The notes: generated by a model from the letters alone, not told the origin. A stretch of DNA of 5,890 nucleotides from Nitrospina sp. (GCA_018647025.1 JABGTQ010000353.1:1-5890), one strand, 5' to 3'. Positions 1-5,890 are shown, numbered from the stretch's first letter. Numbers and translations: made by a program.

Positions 1-79
1 AATGCGTAAACCACATCACGTATGTACTCATTGCGGCTATTACAAAGATAAAGAAGTAATGGAAGTTGAAGTTGTCTAA
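1..79 (+). CDS. rpmF: 50S ribosomal protein L32, C-terminal fragment (5' end outside window)
   Basis: The reading frame is open from the window edge and stops with TAA at 77-79, giving a C-terminal fragment of about 25 residues. It begins RKPHHVCTHCGYYKDKEV, which matches the end of L32: a basic stretch, a C-x-x-C knuckle (codons at 23-25 and 32-34), then GYY-x-x-(K/R)-EV. In L32 proteins with four cysteines this is the second half of a zinc ribbon; the first pair would lie upstream of the window. E. coli L32 lacks these cysteines, so this is the zinc-binding form. The protein is a small component of the large ribosomal subunit. Its position just before plsX is the usual Gram-negative arrangement and supports the call. 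The ATG at 2-4 is probably an internal methionine, because L32 is normally about 55-65 residues long. Confidence 0.88.
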   Translation, partial: MRKPHHVCTHCGYYKDKEVMEVEVV

Positions 80-183
80 GTGTTTTTCACAGCGTTGCGG
101 ATCACGTCTTATTTTATCCTAAGTTTTTTAACTCTACGTATTATATCTAAAGTAACCCGTCCTTTGATGGAGTCATTTGTTAT
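80..183 (+). other. rpmF-plsX intergenic spacer
   Basis: This 104-nt AT-rich gap is the longest non-coding stretch in the window. I see no GC-rich hairpin followed by a T-run, so read-through from rpmF into plsX is likely. TATTAT at 139-144 resembles a sigma-70 -10 box, but the hexamers 16-19 nt upstream (within 114-122) match TTGACA poorly, so a promoter for plsX is possible but not supported. No clear operator palindrome resembling a FapR or FadR site was recognised. GGAG at 169-172 is a plausible Shine-Dalgarno sequence, 11 nt before the plsX ATG. Confidence 0.4.
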
Positions 184-1293
184 ATGAAGATTGCAGTTGA
201 TGCTATGGGAGGCGATCACGCTCCTCAAGCTGTAATCGAAGGAGCGGTGATGGCGACTAAAGAGTGTGGTGTAGAGATTGCTCTGATCGGTTTATCTGAT
301 TTGGTTGAGGCAGAACTATCTAGACATGAGGGCTGGAAGGAATTGCCGATTGAGATTGTGCATGCGCAAGATGTAGTTGAAATGCATGAAGCACCTTCCA
401 AAGTTTTGAGGGGTAAGAAAAAATCTTCCATAAAAGTTGGTCTCGATTTAGTTAAGGAGGGTCAGGCCTCTGCTTTTGTCAGTGCTGGAAATACTGGTGC
501 GGTTCTTGCTTTTGCAACTTTTACCCTTCGTCTCCTAAAGGGAGTAGACCGCCCTGCAATTGCGATTCAGTTACCGACCTTAAAAGGATACTCTATTTTA
601 CTTGATGCGGGAGCAAATGTTGATTGTAAATCCAGTCAATTGTTCCAGTTTGGTATAATGGGACATTCTTTTGCTAAATACATACATGGAAAGACTGTTC
701 CTAGTGTTGGTTTATTGAGTATTGGTGAAGAGGATTCAAAGGGAAACGAGGTTACCCGTGAAGCCTTTCATTTACTAAAAAATAGTCATGTACGGTTTAT
801 TGGAAATTTGGAAGGAAAAGAGGTTTATCAAGGTAATTCCGATGTAATAGTATGTGATGGGTTTACTGGGAATGTAGCATTGAAAATTAGTGAGAGTCTT
901 GCCGAGATGATAGGGGAGAACTTAAAACAGGTTTTTATGGCTAATTGGATTACTAAACTTGGCTATTATTTGATTAGACCTCAATTTTTAAATTTTAAAA
1001 AAATGGTTGATCACTCTGAGACAGGGGGAGCACCCCTTTTAGGTGTAAATGGAGTGTGTATAATTGCCCATGGTGGTTCATCTCCAAAATCAATTAAAAA
1101 TGCAATTATTCGTGCCAAAGAATTAGTGGAAAAAAAGATGAATGAGCACATACGCAGTGACATAGAATCAAATCTTTTGTTGGGTAAAGAGCCTTTTTGG
1201 AAGAATATTAAAAAAATGACCTTTACGCCGGATAAGGGTGATAGTGATACTTCGTCTGAAGCTAAATTTACTCCAAAAGATAAATCTTTTTAA
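184..1293 (+). CDS. plsX: Phosphate acyltransferase PlsX (acyl-ACP:phosphate acyltransferase)
   Basis: PlsX transfers an acyl chain from acyl-ACP to inorganic phosphate, giving the acyl-phosphate used by PlsY to make lysophosphatidic acid; it is a peripheral membrane enzyme. The 369-residue product has the family hallmarks in order: AVDAMGGDHAP (4-14), SAGNTGA (100-106), GLLSIGEEDSKGNE (176-189), CDGFTGN (224-230), GGAPLLGVNG (281-290) and AHGGSS (295-300). The ATG at 184 places the MKIAVDAMGG start exactly where the family begins, with GGAG 11 nt upstream. The length slightly exceeds E. coli PlsX (about 356) and B. subtilis PlsX (about 333). The excess is a C-terminal tail from about residue 331, rich in Lys, Asp, Ser and Thr and probably disordered. 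fabH follows after 8 nt, so the two are almost certainly cotranscribed. Confidence 0.98.
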   Translation: MKIAVDAMGGDHAPQAVIEGAVMATKECGVEIALIGLSDLVEAELSRHEGWKELPIEIVHAQDVVEMHEAPSKVLRGKKKSSIKVGLDLVKEGQASAFVSAGNTGAVLAFATFTLRLLKGVDRPAIAIQLPTLKGYSILLDAGANVDCKSSQLFQFGIMGHSFAKYIHGKTVPSVGLLSIGEEDSKGNEVTREAFHLLKNSHVRFIGNLEGKEVYQGNSDVIVCDGFTGNVALKISESLAEMIGENLKQVFMANWITKLGYYLIRPQFLNFKKMVDHSETGGAPLLGVNGVCIIAHGGSSPKSIKNAIIRAKELVEKKMNEHIRSDIESNLLLGKEPFWKNIKKMTFTPDKGDSDTSSEAKFTPKDKSF

Positions 1294-1301
1294 CTTTTTC
1301 G

Positions 1302-2303
1302 ATGAATACTGGTATTAAAATTAGAGCTGAAATTGCTGGTACGGGTATGTTTCTTCCCAGAAAAGTTCTTACCAATGCAGACTTGGAAAAAACTCTTGAT
1401 ACCTCTGATGAATGGATTCGTACGCGTACAGGAATTTGTGAAAGGCGCATTGCTGACGAGGATGAATCGTCATCCACTCTTGCAATTCAAGCAGGAAAGA
1501 TGGCTCTTGAGTCAGCAAAAATTTTACCTAATGAGCTAGACCTTATTATTGTTTGTACATCAACTCCTGATATTCTTTTCCCTGCTACTGCCTGTTTTGT
1601 TCAAAATGGACTTGATGCTATAAATGCAGCTGCCTATGATATTTCTGCTGTTTGCTCGGGGTTTGTCTTTGGATTATCTATAGCAGAGCAGTACATTAAA
1701 AGTGGTAAATATCGTTACGTTTTGATTGTTGGTAGTGAAACTAATTCGCGTATTGTGGATTGGTCAGATCGATCAACTTGCATATTATTTGGAGATGGGG
1801 CTGGAGCCATAGTTTTAAAGAAAAATGAAATTAATGAACCAAGAGGTTTGCTTTCCACGCACATTCATTCAGATGGTAGTAAATCTGATTTGATCATAGT
1901 TCCTGGTGGTATTGGGAAAAAAAATATATCGCATGAAGCTATAGACAGAAAAGAATATTTTATTCATATGTCTGGCAATTCTACTTTTAAGGCAGCTGTC
2001 AAGCGAATGGTGGAAGTTTCCAAAGAAGCTTTGGATTTTAATGAACTTTCAGTCGAAGACATTGGTTTAGTTATACCTCATCAAGCTAATAGGCGGATCA
2101 TTGATGCGGTAACAGAGAAGCTCGGCATTCCACAAGAAAAAATTTTTATAAACATAGAAAAATATGGGAATACCTCATCGGCTTCAATTCCTATAGCTCT
2201 TCACGAGGCTAGTCAAGCTAGTTTAATAAAACCAGGGAGTCTTATACTTCTGGTTGTTGTTGGGGCTGGGTTAACCTGGGGGGCGGCGTTGATTAGATGG
2301 TGA
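1302..2303 (+). CDS. fabH: 3-oxoacyl-ACP synthase III (KAS III)
   Basis: FabH starts fatty acid synthesis by condensing an acyl-CoA primer, usually acetyl-CoA, with malonyl-ACP in the cytoplasm. The 333-residue product has the full thiolase-fold triad: Cys118 (in ISAVCSGF), His260 (in PHQAN, 259-263) and Asn290 (in YGNTSSAS), matching E. coli Cys112/His244/Asn274. Trp38, in the TSDEWIRTRTGI block, aligns with the CoA-stacking Trp32 of E. coli. Phe93 (in LFPATAC) aligns with E. coli Phe87, which limits primer size, so a short primer is plausible. GAGLTWGAALIRW is the normal C-terminus. ATG 1302 is the only good start: an in-frame TAA at 1281-1283 blocks extension, and the next ATG (residue 16) would cut into the core. 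The N-terminus is about six residues longer than in E. coli. No Shine-Dalgarno is visible before it, so translation is probably coupled to plsX. Confidence 0.98.
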   Translation: MNTGIKIRAEIAGTGMFLPRKVLTNADLEKTLDTSDEWIRTRTGICERRIADEDESSSTLAIQAGKMALESAKILPNELDLIIVCTSTPDILFPATACFVQNGLDAINAAAYDISAVCSGFVFGLSIAEQYIKSGKYRYVLIVGSETNSRIVDWSDRSTCILFGDGAGAIVLKKNEINEPRGLLSTHIHSDGSKSDLIIVPGGIGKKNISHEAIDRKEYFIHMSGNSTFKAAVKRMVEVSKEALDFNELSVEDIGLVIPHQANRRIIDAVTEKLGIPQEKIFINIEKYGNTSSASIPIALHEASQASLIKPGSLILLVVVGAGLTWGAALIRW

Positions 2304-3265
2304 AAATTGCTTTTCTTTTTCCAGGTCAAGGATCACAAACCGTTGGTATGGGCAGTGAATTTTACAAGACCTCTTTAGAGTCTAAGAAATTATTTGATAG
2401 CGCTGGGGAAGTCCTTGGGTTTGATATGGCAGACTTATGTTTTAACGGTCCTAGCGAAAAGTTGATGCTTACTGAAAATGCCCAACCTGCTCTTTTAATC
2501 CACAGTACAATAGCCTTGAATATGTTGAGGGAAAATGGTATCAATGCCGTTATAGCAGCTGGTCATAGCCTTGGTGAGTATTCAGCTAATGTTGCTGCAG
2601 GATCTATTCAATTTTTGGATGCGGTTCGGTTGGTTAATTTGAGGGGGCGTTTTATGCAGGAAGCGGTTCCCGTAGGTGTTGGAGGTATGGCGGCCATAAT
2701 TGGAATGTCTCTAGATATTGTTCGCGGATTATGCGATAGAATTTCGACCGAAGACTTTATTGTTCAACCAGCCAATATTAACAGTCAGGAGCAAATTGTT
2801 ATTGCTGGCCACCTTAGAGCTGTTGAGGAGGTATCTCGATTAGCAAAAAATGAGGGGGCTAAAAAATCAGTCATGTTACCGGTTAGCGCTCCTTTTCACT
2901 GTTCATTGATGAAATCAGCAGAAATCAAACTTCAAAAAGAACTCGAAAAAACAGAATTTGTTGACCATCAATATCCAGTTATATCTAATATTCAAGCAAG
3001 ACCACTTACTACTGGTCCCCTTGCACGGGAAGCATTAATTCGTCAGGTTTGCTCACCTGTTATGTGGGCCGATACAATGCAATATTTGATTGAAGGAGAG
3101 GTAGATGTTGTTATTGAACTTGGTACTGGAAGGGTTTTGTCTGGTCTTATGCGTCGATTTAATAAAAATGTTAAGTGCTTTCAGGTTGGAGATCCCGAGT
3201 CCTTAAAAATAACGGTTGATGCCTGTAAAACCTTTTTAAAACAAAATAATAGCTATGGAACTTAA
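2297..3265 (+). CDS. fabD: Malonyl-CoA:ACP transacylase
   Basis: FabD moves malonyl from CoA to the phosphopantetheine of ACP, supplying the extender unit for both FabH and FabF. The 322-residue protein carries the oxyanion-hole Gln11 in FPGQGSQ, nucleophile Ser91 in GHSLGE (89-94), Arg116 in LRGRFMQEAVP, which binds the malonyl carboxylate, His201 in APFHCSLM, and Gln250. This is essentially residue-for-residue like E. coli FabD (Ser92, Arg117, His201, Gln250). The start codon overlaps the end of fabH by 7 nt (2297-2303). A G6 run at 2278-2283 lies about 13 nt upstream, too far for a good Shine-Dalgarno, so coupling to fabH termination is likely. A GTG immediately after the ATG could also serve as start with almost no change to the protein. 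Malonyl rather than other acyl specificity is inferred from the conserved Arg116. Confidence 0.98.
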   Translation: MVKIAFLFPGQGSQTVGMGSEFYKTSLESKKLFDSAGEVLGFDMADLCFNGPSEKLMLTENAQPALLIHSTIALNMLRENGINAVIAAGHSLGEYSANVAAGSIQFLDAVRLVNLRGRFMQEAVPVGVGGMAAIIGMSLDIVRGLCDRISTEDFIVQPANINSQEQIVIAGHLRAVEEVSRLAKNEGAKKSVMLPVSAPFHCSLMKSAEIKLQKELEKTEFVDHQYPVISNIQARPLTTGPLAREALIRQVCSPVMWADTMQYLIEGEVDVVIELGTGRVLSGLMRRFNKNVKCFQVGDPESLKITVDACKTFLKQNNSYGT

Positions 3266-3995
3266 AGGTAAAATTGCGCTAGTTACCGGTGGTGGACAAG
3301 GAATAGGGCAGGTGATCGGGAATCACTTAGCAAAAATTGGGGCGCACGTTGTTTTTGGGGATATTAATCTTAAAAATGCTGAAAAATCTGCTGAAGATGT
3401 TTCCGCCAGTGGAGGTAAAGCATCTGCTATTTTATTAAATGTAACAGACCCAGAAAATGTTAAAGTGGCATTTGATTCAATAAAAAGCGAATTTAAACCC
3501 TTGGATATTTTGATTAATAATGCAGGAATTACCAAGGACGGGCTTTTTGTTAGGATGAAGGAAAATGACTGGGATAGTGTTCTGGCCGTAAATCTTAAAG
3601 GTAGTTTTCTTTGCGGTCAACAAGCAGCAAAACATATGATGAAGCAGCGTCAAGGAGCTATTGTTAATATTGCTTCCATAGTTGGTATTATGGGGAATGC
3701 TGGTCAGGCTAATTATTCAGCGTCTAAATCAGGTTTGATTGGTTTGACAAAAACTATGGCTCGAGAATTAGCCCCTAGAAATGTCACAGTTAATGCTATA
3801 GCTCCGGGATTTATTGACACTGAAATGACCCGAGTCCTTGATGAAAAAATAAAAGATAAACTTGTTGAGCAGATACCTCTTTCGCGTTTGGGGCTTCCAG
3901 AAGATATAGCCCATAGTGTAGTTTTTCTTGTTTCCAGTAGATCTAGTTATATTACTGGGCAGGTGTTAAATGTTAATGGTGGAATGTTGATGTAA
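3255..3995 (+). CDS. fabG: 3-oxoacyl-ACP reductase, predicted NADH-preferring
   Basis: FabG reduces beta-ketoacyl-ACP to beta-hydroxyacyl-ACP. The 246-residue product is a classical short-chain dehydrogenase/reductase: nucleotide motif TGGGQGIG (11-18), NNAG (88-91), catalytic tetrad Asn113, Ser141, Tyr154, Lys158 (YSASK), and the FabG-type ending ITGQVLNVNGGM. Arg132 and Arg175 align with E. coli FabG Arg129 and Arg172, which dock ACP, so this is a true FAS II reductase rather than a stray SDR. The cofactor residues are unusual: Gln15 replaces the Arg of TGASRGIG, and Asp36 follows the second beta strand. In classical SDRs that Asp binds the adenosine ribose hydroxyls and disfavours the 2'-phosphate of NADPH. 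The gene overlaps fabD by 11 nt and has no Shine-Dalgarno, which suggests translational coupling. Confidence 0.96.
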   Translation: MELKGKIALVTGGGQGIGQVIGNHLAKIGAHVVFGDINLKNAEKSAEDVSASGGKASAILLNVTDPENVKVAFDSIKSEFKPLDILINNAGITKDGLFVRMKENDWDSVLAVNLKGSFLCGQQAAKHMMKQRQGAIVNIASIVGIMGNAGQANYSASKSGLIGLTKTMARELAPRNVTVNAIAPGFIDTEMTRVLDEKIKDKLVEQIPLSRLGLPEDIAHSVVFLVSSRSSYITGQVLNVNGGMLM

Positions 3996-4003
3996 TATTT
4001 TTT

Positions 4004-4008
4004 AGGAG
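4004..4008 (+). promoter_or_regulatory. Strong Shine-Dalgarno for acpP
   Basis: AGGAG sits 8 nt before the acpP ATG, in the 21-nt gap after fabG and within an A/T-rich, probably unstructured context. It is the best ribosome binding site in the window. This fits the need for far more ACP than any of the enzymes encoded beside it, and it lets acpP be translated independently of fabG. Confidence 0.85.
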
Positions 4009-4016
4009 TTTTAATT

Positions 4017-4250
4017 ATGTCTGTTGAAGAAAAAGTAAGGGAAATTATAGTTGATCAATTAGGTGTAGATGAAAAGCAAGTTACCGATGAAGCGGCATTT
4101 ATTGACGACTTAGGGGCGGATTCTCTAGATACTGTTGAGTTAGTCATGGCTCTTGAAGAGGAGTTTGATGTTGAAATCCCAGATGAAGAGGCTGAGAAGA
4201 TTTCAAAAGTTCAAGATGCAATTGATTATATAAAGAACAACACTAATTGA
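4017..4250 (+). CDS. acpP: Acyl carrier protein
   Basis: ACP carries the growing acyl chain on a 4'-phosphopantetheine arm and is the shared substrate carrier for FabD, FabH, FabG, FabF and PlsX. The 77-residue product is the usual size and strongly acidic. Ser36 in GADSLDTVE is the phosphopantetheine attachment site at the start of recognition helix II, whose acidic face ([13 protein letters not shown]) binds partner enzymes. The IPDEEAEKI segment and the final helix ([11 protein letters not shown]) are standard. The gene lies 21 nt after fabG and 28 nt before fabF, so it is the one gene here with real spacers on both sides. The stop codon lies inside a 12-bp palindrome (4245-4256). Activation needs a holo-ACP synthase encoded elsewhere. 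Confidence 0.99.
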   Translation: MSVEEKVREIIVDQLGVDEKQVTDEAAFIDDLGADSLDTVELVMALEEEFDVEIPDEEAEKISKVQDAIDYIKNNTN

Positions 4251-4266
4251 TCAATTCTGATGAATT
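4245..4266 (+). repeat. Overlapping AATT inverted repeats at the acpP-fabF junction
   Basis: A perfect 12-bp palindrome, AATTGATCAATT (4245-4256), spans the acpP stop codon. It overlaps a second inverted repeat, AATTC (4253-4257), TGAT loop, GAATT (4262-4266), which ends one base before the fabF Shine-Dalgarno. The two share the middle AATT, so they could not both form in RNA. Stems are only 4-5 bp and AT-rich, and there is no T-run, so this is not a rho-independent terminator. Any role in mRNA processing or in setting the ACP:FabF ratio is inference. Confidence 0.5.
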
Positions 4267-4267
4267 T

Positions 4268-4271
4268 GAGG
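4268..4271 (+). promoter_or_regulatory. Shine-Dalgarno for fabF
   Basis: GAGG, within TGAGGAAAG, sits 7 nt before the fabF ATG at 4279. It supports that start over the earlier ATG at 4260, which is in a different frame and leads to a stop within about 30 codons. Confidence 0.75.
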
Positions 4272-4278
4272 AAAGTGA

Positions 4279-5517
4279 ATGAGGAGGCGAGTAGTTGTAA
4301 CAGGAGTAGGTATCATTTCCCCATTGGGAATTGGTATTGAAGAAAATTGGTCAGCCATAACTAATGGAAGGTCTGGGATTGGTCCAATTACTAGGTTTAA
4401 TACAGACTCTTTTCCCGTAAGCTTTGCAGGTGAAGTTGAAGGTTTTGATGCTGAGAAGTATATGGTGCATAAAGATGTTAAAAAAATGGATAGGTTTATT
4501 CATTTTGCAGTAGCTGCTAGTGATGATGCTCTTAAAGACTCAGGTTTTGAAATTACTGAAAAAAATGCCGAGAGAGTTGGTGTTCAAGTAGGTGTTGGAC
4601 TTGGTGGATTACCAGCAATAGAAAAGTTTCACGATATATATAAAGAAAAAGGAGTACGTAAGGTCTCCCCTTTTTTTATTCCCATGGTTATTGCTAATCT
4701 TGCATCTGGTCAGGTGTCAATTTATTCGGGAGCTAAAGGTCCCAACACTTGCGCAGTTACAGCTTGTGCTACAGGAACTCATTCGATTGGAGATGCTGCC
4801 CGTTTAATACAGTATGGTGATGCTGATGTAATGATTGCTGGAGGTACAGAGTCAGTTATTACTCCTCTTTGCATTGGGGGTTTTCATGCGGCAAAAGCTT
4901 TGTCGACACGAAATGAAGATCCTAAAAGCGCAAGCAGACCATTTGACAGAGATAGAGATGGGTTTGTTATAGGGGAAGGGTGTGGAGTTGTAGTGCTAGA
5001 AGAGTATGAAGCAGCAAAAAAGCGTGGCGCTAAAATGTATGGTGAGGTTGCAGGATATGCTTTGAATGGAGATGCTCATCACATAACGTCTACATCCCCT
5101 AATGGTGAGGGCGCAGCTCGTTGCATGAAATTAGCATTAAAAAATGCGAGTGTAAACAATAGCGATATACAATACATCAATGCTCATGGAACATCTACAG
5201 GAGCAGACTCAGCTGAATCACAAGCGATAAAATCTACGTTTGGAAATCATGCATATAAATTAGCCGTTAGTTCGACGAAATCTATGACTGGTCACTTACT
5301 TGGGGCTGCCGGCGGTATAGAAGCTATTTATACATTACTTGCTATAAAACGTGGTGTTTTGCCACCAACGATAAATTATAATACTCCTGATCCAGAGTGT
5401 GACTTGGATTATATTCCTAATCAGGCTAGAGAAGTAAAGGTCTCTACAGCTGTTTCTAATTCGTTTGGTTTTGGTGGTACAAACGCGGTTCTGGTCTTCA
5501 AAAACCTGTCTAATTAA
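4279..5517 (+). CDS. fabF: 3-oxoacyl-ACP synthase II (KAS II)
   Basis: FabF condenses malonyl-ACP with a growing acyl-ACP in each elongation round. The 412-residue product aligns along its whole length with E. coli FabF (413). Nucleophile Cys163 is in TACATGTHS, His303 in NAHGTSTGAD, Lys334 and His339 in SSTKSMTGHLLGAAGG, and the gating Phe398 in GFGGTN, together forming the KAS I/II Cys-His-His-Lys active site. Residue 108, at the acyl pocket bottom where E. coli FabF has Ile108, is Leu here, which should still admit long chains. FabB (KAS I) is a close relative; the FabF call rests on overall similarity and on the position after acpP. The start is fixed by the Shine-Dalgarno at 4268-4271 and the standard MRRRVVVTGVG opening. 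rnc begins 7 nt after its stop. Confidence 0.97.
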   Translation: MRRRVVVTGVGIISPLGIGIEENWSAITNGRSGIGPITRFNTDSFPVSFAGEVEGFDAEKYMVHKDVKKMDRFIHFAVAASDDALKDSGFEITEKNAERVGVQVGVGLGGLPAIEKFHDIYKEKGVRKVSPFFIPMVIANLASGQVSIYSGAKGPNTCAVTACATGTHSIGDAARLIQYGDADVMIAGGTESVITPLCIGGFHAAKALSTRNEDPKSASRPFDRDRDGFVIGEGCGVVVLEEYEAAKKRGAKMYGEVAGYALNGDAHHITSTSPNGEGAARCMKLALKNASVNNSDIQYINAHGTSTGADSAESQAIKSTFGNHAYKLAVSSTKSMTGHLLGAAGGIEAIYTLLAIKRGVLPPTINYNTPDPECDLDYIPNQAREVKVSTAVSNSFGFGGTNAVLVFKNLSN

Positions 5518-5523
5518 TATAAG

Positions 5524-5550
5524 AATGCATGAAGATAGAATTAATGCATT
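5524..5550 (+). repeat. Inverted repeat over the rnc start codon
   Basis: AATGCAT (5524-5530) and its exact reverse complement ATGCATT (5544-5550) are separated by 13 nt. The left arm contains the rnc ATG (5525-5527), so in mRNA a 7-bp stem could cover the start codon. The right arm is also part of an 8-bp palindrome, AATGCATT (5543-5550). With only two G-C pairs the stem is modest; a function is inferred, not shown. Confidence 0.45.
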
Positions 5551-5890
5551 GGTTCCTTTGCAGAAATGCTTGTGCTATCAGTTCAAAAATATAGAGCTTC
5601 TAGGGAAAGCACTTACTCATAAGTCTTATTCAAATGAGGTTTTACACGCAGTAAAAAATAATGAGAGGCTTGAGTTTTTAGGGGATTCTGTTCTTGACCT
5701 CATTGTGAGTGATTATATATTTTTTAGATTTAAGGGTTTGCCCGAAGGATCATTGTCAAAAATTCGAGCGGCAGTGGTTAATGAGAAATCTCTTGCTGGG
5801 TTAGCAAAAAACATAAAACTAGGTGGTTATATTTCACTTGGTAAAGGAGAGTCTTTTTCTGGAGGTAAGGAAAAAGCATCTATTCTTGCC
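5525..5890 (+). CDS. rnc: Ribonuclease III, N-terminal part (3' end outside window)
   Basis: RNase III cleaves double-stranded RNA, including rRNA precursors and structured mRNAs. The frame is open from ATG 5525 to the window edge (122 codons). It shows QFKNIELLGKALTHKSY (19-35), the signature NERLEFLGDSVLDL (46-59) with metal-binding Glu47, Glu50 and Asp54 (E. coli Glu38, Glu41, Asp45), then EGSLSKIRAAVVNEKSL (74-90) and LGKGE...SGG (105-114). The second metal-binding Asp/Glu pair and the double-stranded RNA-binding domain lie beyond the window. ATG 5525 is the only good start, because no ATG or strong alternative occurs in frame upstream and later TTG codons lack ribosome binding sites. Only a weak AAG precedes the ATG, and the gap from fabF is 7 nt, so translation is probably coupled to fabF. 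Confidence 0.95.
   Translation, partial: MHEDRINALVPLQKCLCYQFKNIELLGKALTHKSYSNEVLHAVKNNERLEFLGDSVLDLIVSDYIFFRFKGLPEGSLSKIRAAVVNEKSLAGLAKNIKLGGYISLGKGESFSGGKEKASILA

Noticed and set aside
2..79. ATG at 2-4 as the true start of a small gene
   Set aside because: The peptide is the C-terminal part of L32 and lacks its N-terminal half and first cysteine pair, so the gene begins upstream of the window.
99..119. GGAT...ATCC inverted repeat in the rpmF-plsX spacer as a terminator or operator
   Set aside because: The stem is only 4 bp with a 13-nt loop and no following T-run, within chance expectation.
225..431. Minus-strand open frame of 68 codons inside plsX
   Set aside because: It lies wholly within plsX, has no recognisable domain or ribosome binding site, and is the complement of a conserved coding sequence.
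1268..1539. Short open frames on both strands around the start of fabH (minus 1268-1477, plus 1333-1539)
   Set aside because: Both overlap conserved fabH codons, show no family motif and have no start signal; they are shadow frames.
1917..1924. A8 run in fabH (and A7 at 997-1003 in plsX, T7 at 4671-4677 in fabF) as possible slippage or frameshift sites
   Set aside because: All three genes stay in frame at full family length with intact downstream motifs. Such runs are expected in AT-rich DNA, and no stimulatory structure or alternative-frame product is apparent.
2362..2544. Minus-strand open frame inside fabD
   Set aside because: It is complementary to conserved FabD sequence, short and without motifs.
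3323..3535. Minus-strand open frame inside fabG
   Set aside because: It is complementary to the conserved SDR fold region and has no independent coding evidence.
3922..3956. Possible internal promoter for acpP in the end of fabG (TTATAT/TATATT near 3947-3953)
   Set aside because: E. coli has an acpP promoter in this position, but here the upstream hexamers match a -35 box poorly at every reasonable spacing. The AT-rich background makes the -10-like match uninformative.

Overview
The window is a compact, single-strand (+) fatty acid synthesis operon from a bacterium with an AT-rich genome (roughly 40% GC by eye). The order is rpmF (3' end only) - plsX - fabH - fabD - fabG - acpP - fabF - rnc (5' part only). 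It joins the classic Gram-negative rpmF-plsX-fabHDG-acpP-fabF cluster, as in E. coli, to rnc directly after fabF. This arrangement, with cysteines in the L32 tail, suggests a Gram-negative lineage outside the enterics, perhaps deltaproteobacteria-like, SAR324-like or Nitrospinota/Nitrospirota-like. The sequence alone does not settle the phylum.

Layout: 1-79 is the end of ribosomal protein L32. 80-183 is a 104-nt spacer with no convincing terminator and only a weak -10-like box. 184-5517 holds six intact type II fatty acid synthesis (FAS II) and phospholipid genes, with junctions from an 11-nt overlap to a 28-nt gap. 5525-5890 is the start of RNase III, cut by the window edge. No stretch over 300 nt lacks a gene. 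I see no tRNA, rRNA, mobile element, CRISPR array or credible minus-strand gene.

The genes work together. FabD loads malonyl onto ACP (acpP product), FabH condenses acetyl-CoA with malonyl-ACP to start chains, FabG reduces the beta-keto group, and FabF carries out elongation condensations. PlsX converts finished acyl-ACP to acyl-phosphate for phospholipid synthesis. The dehydratase (FabZ/FabA), the enoyl reductase and the phosphopantetheinyl transferase are not here and must lie elsewhere.

Every complete enzyme retains its catalytic residues. This is a conserved housekeeping locus and I find no undescribed system in it. The points most worth a second look are: FabG residues that predict NADH rather than NADPH use; a 7-bp inverted repeat that would bury the rnc start codon; SD-poor, overlapping junctions in fabH-fabD-fabG beside a strong SD at acpP; and AATT-based inverted repeats at the acpP-fabF junction.
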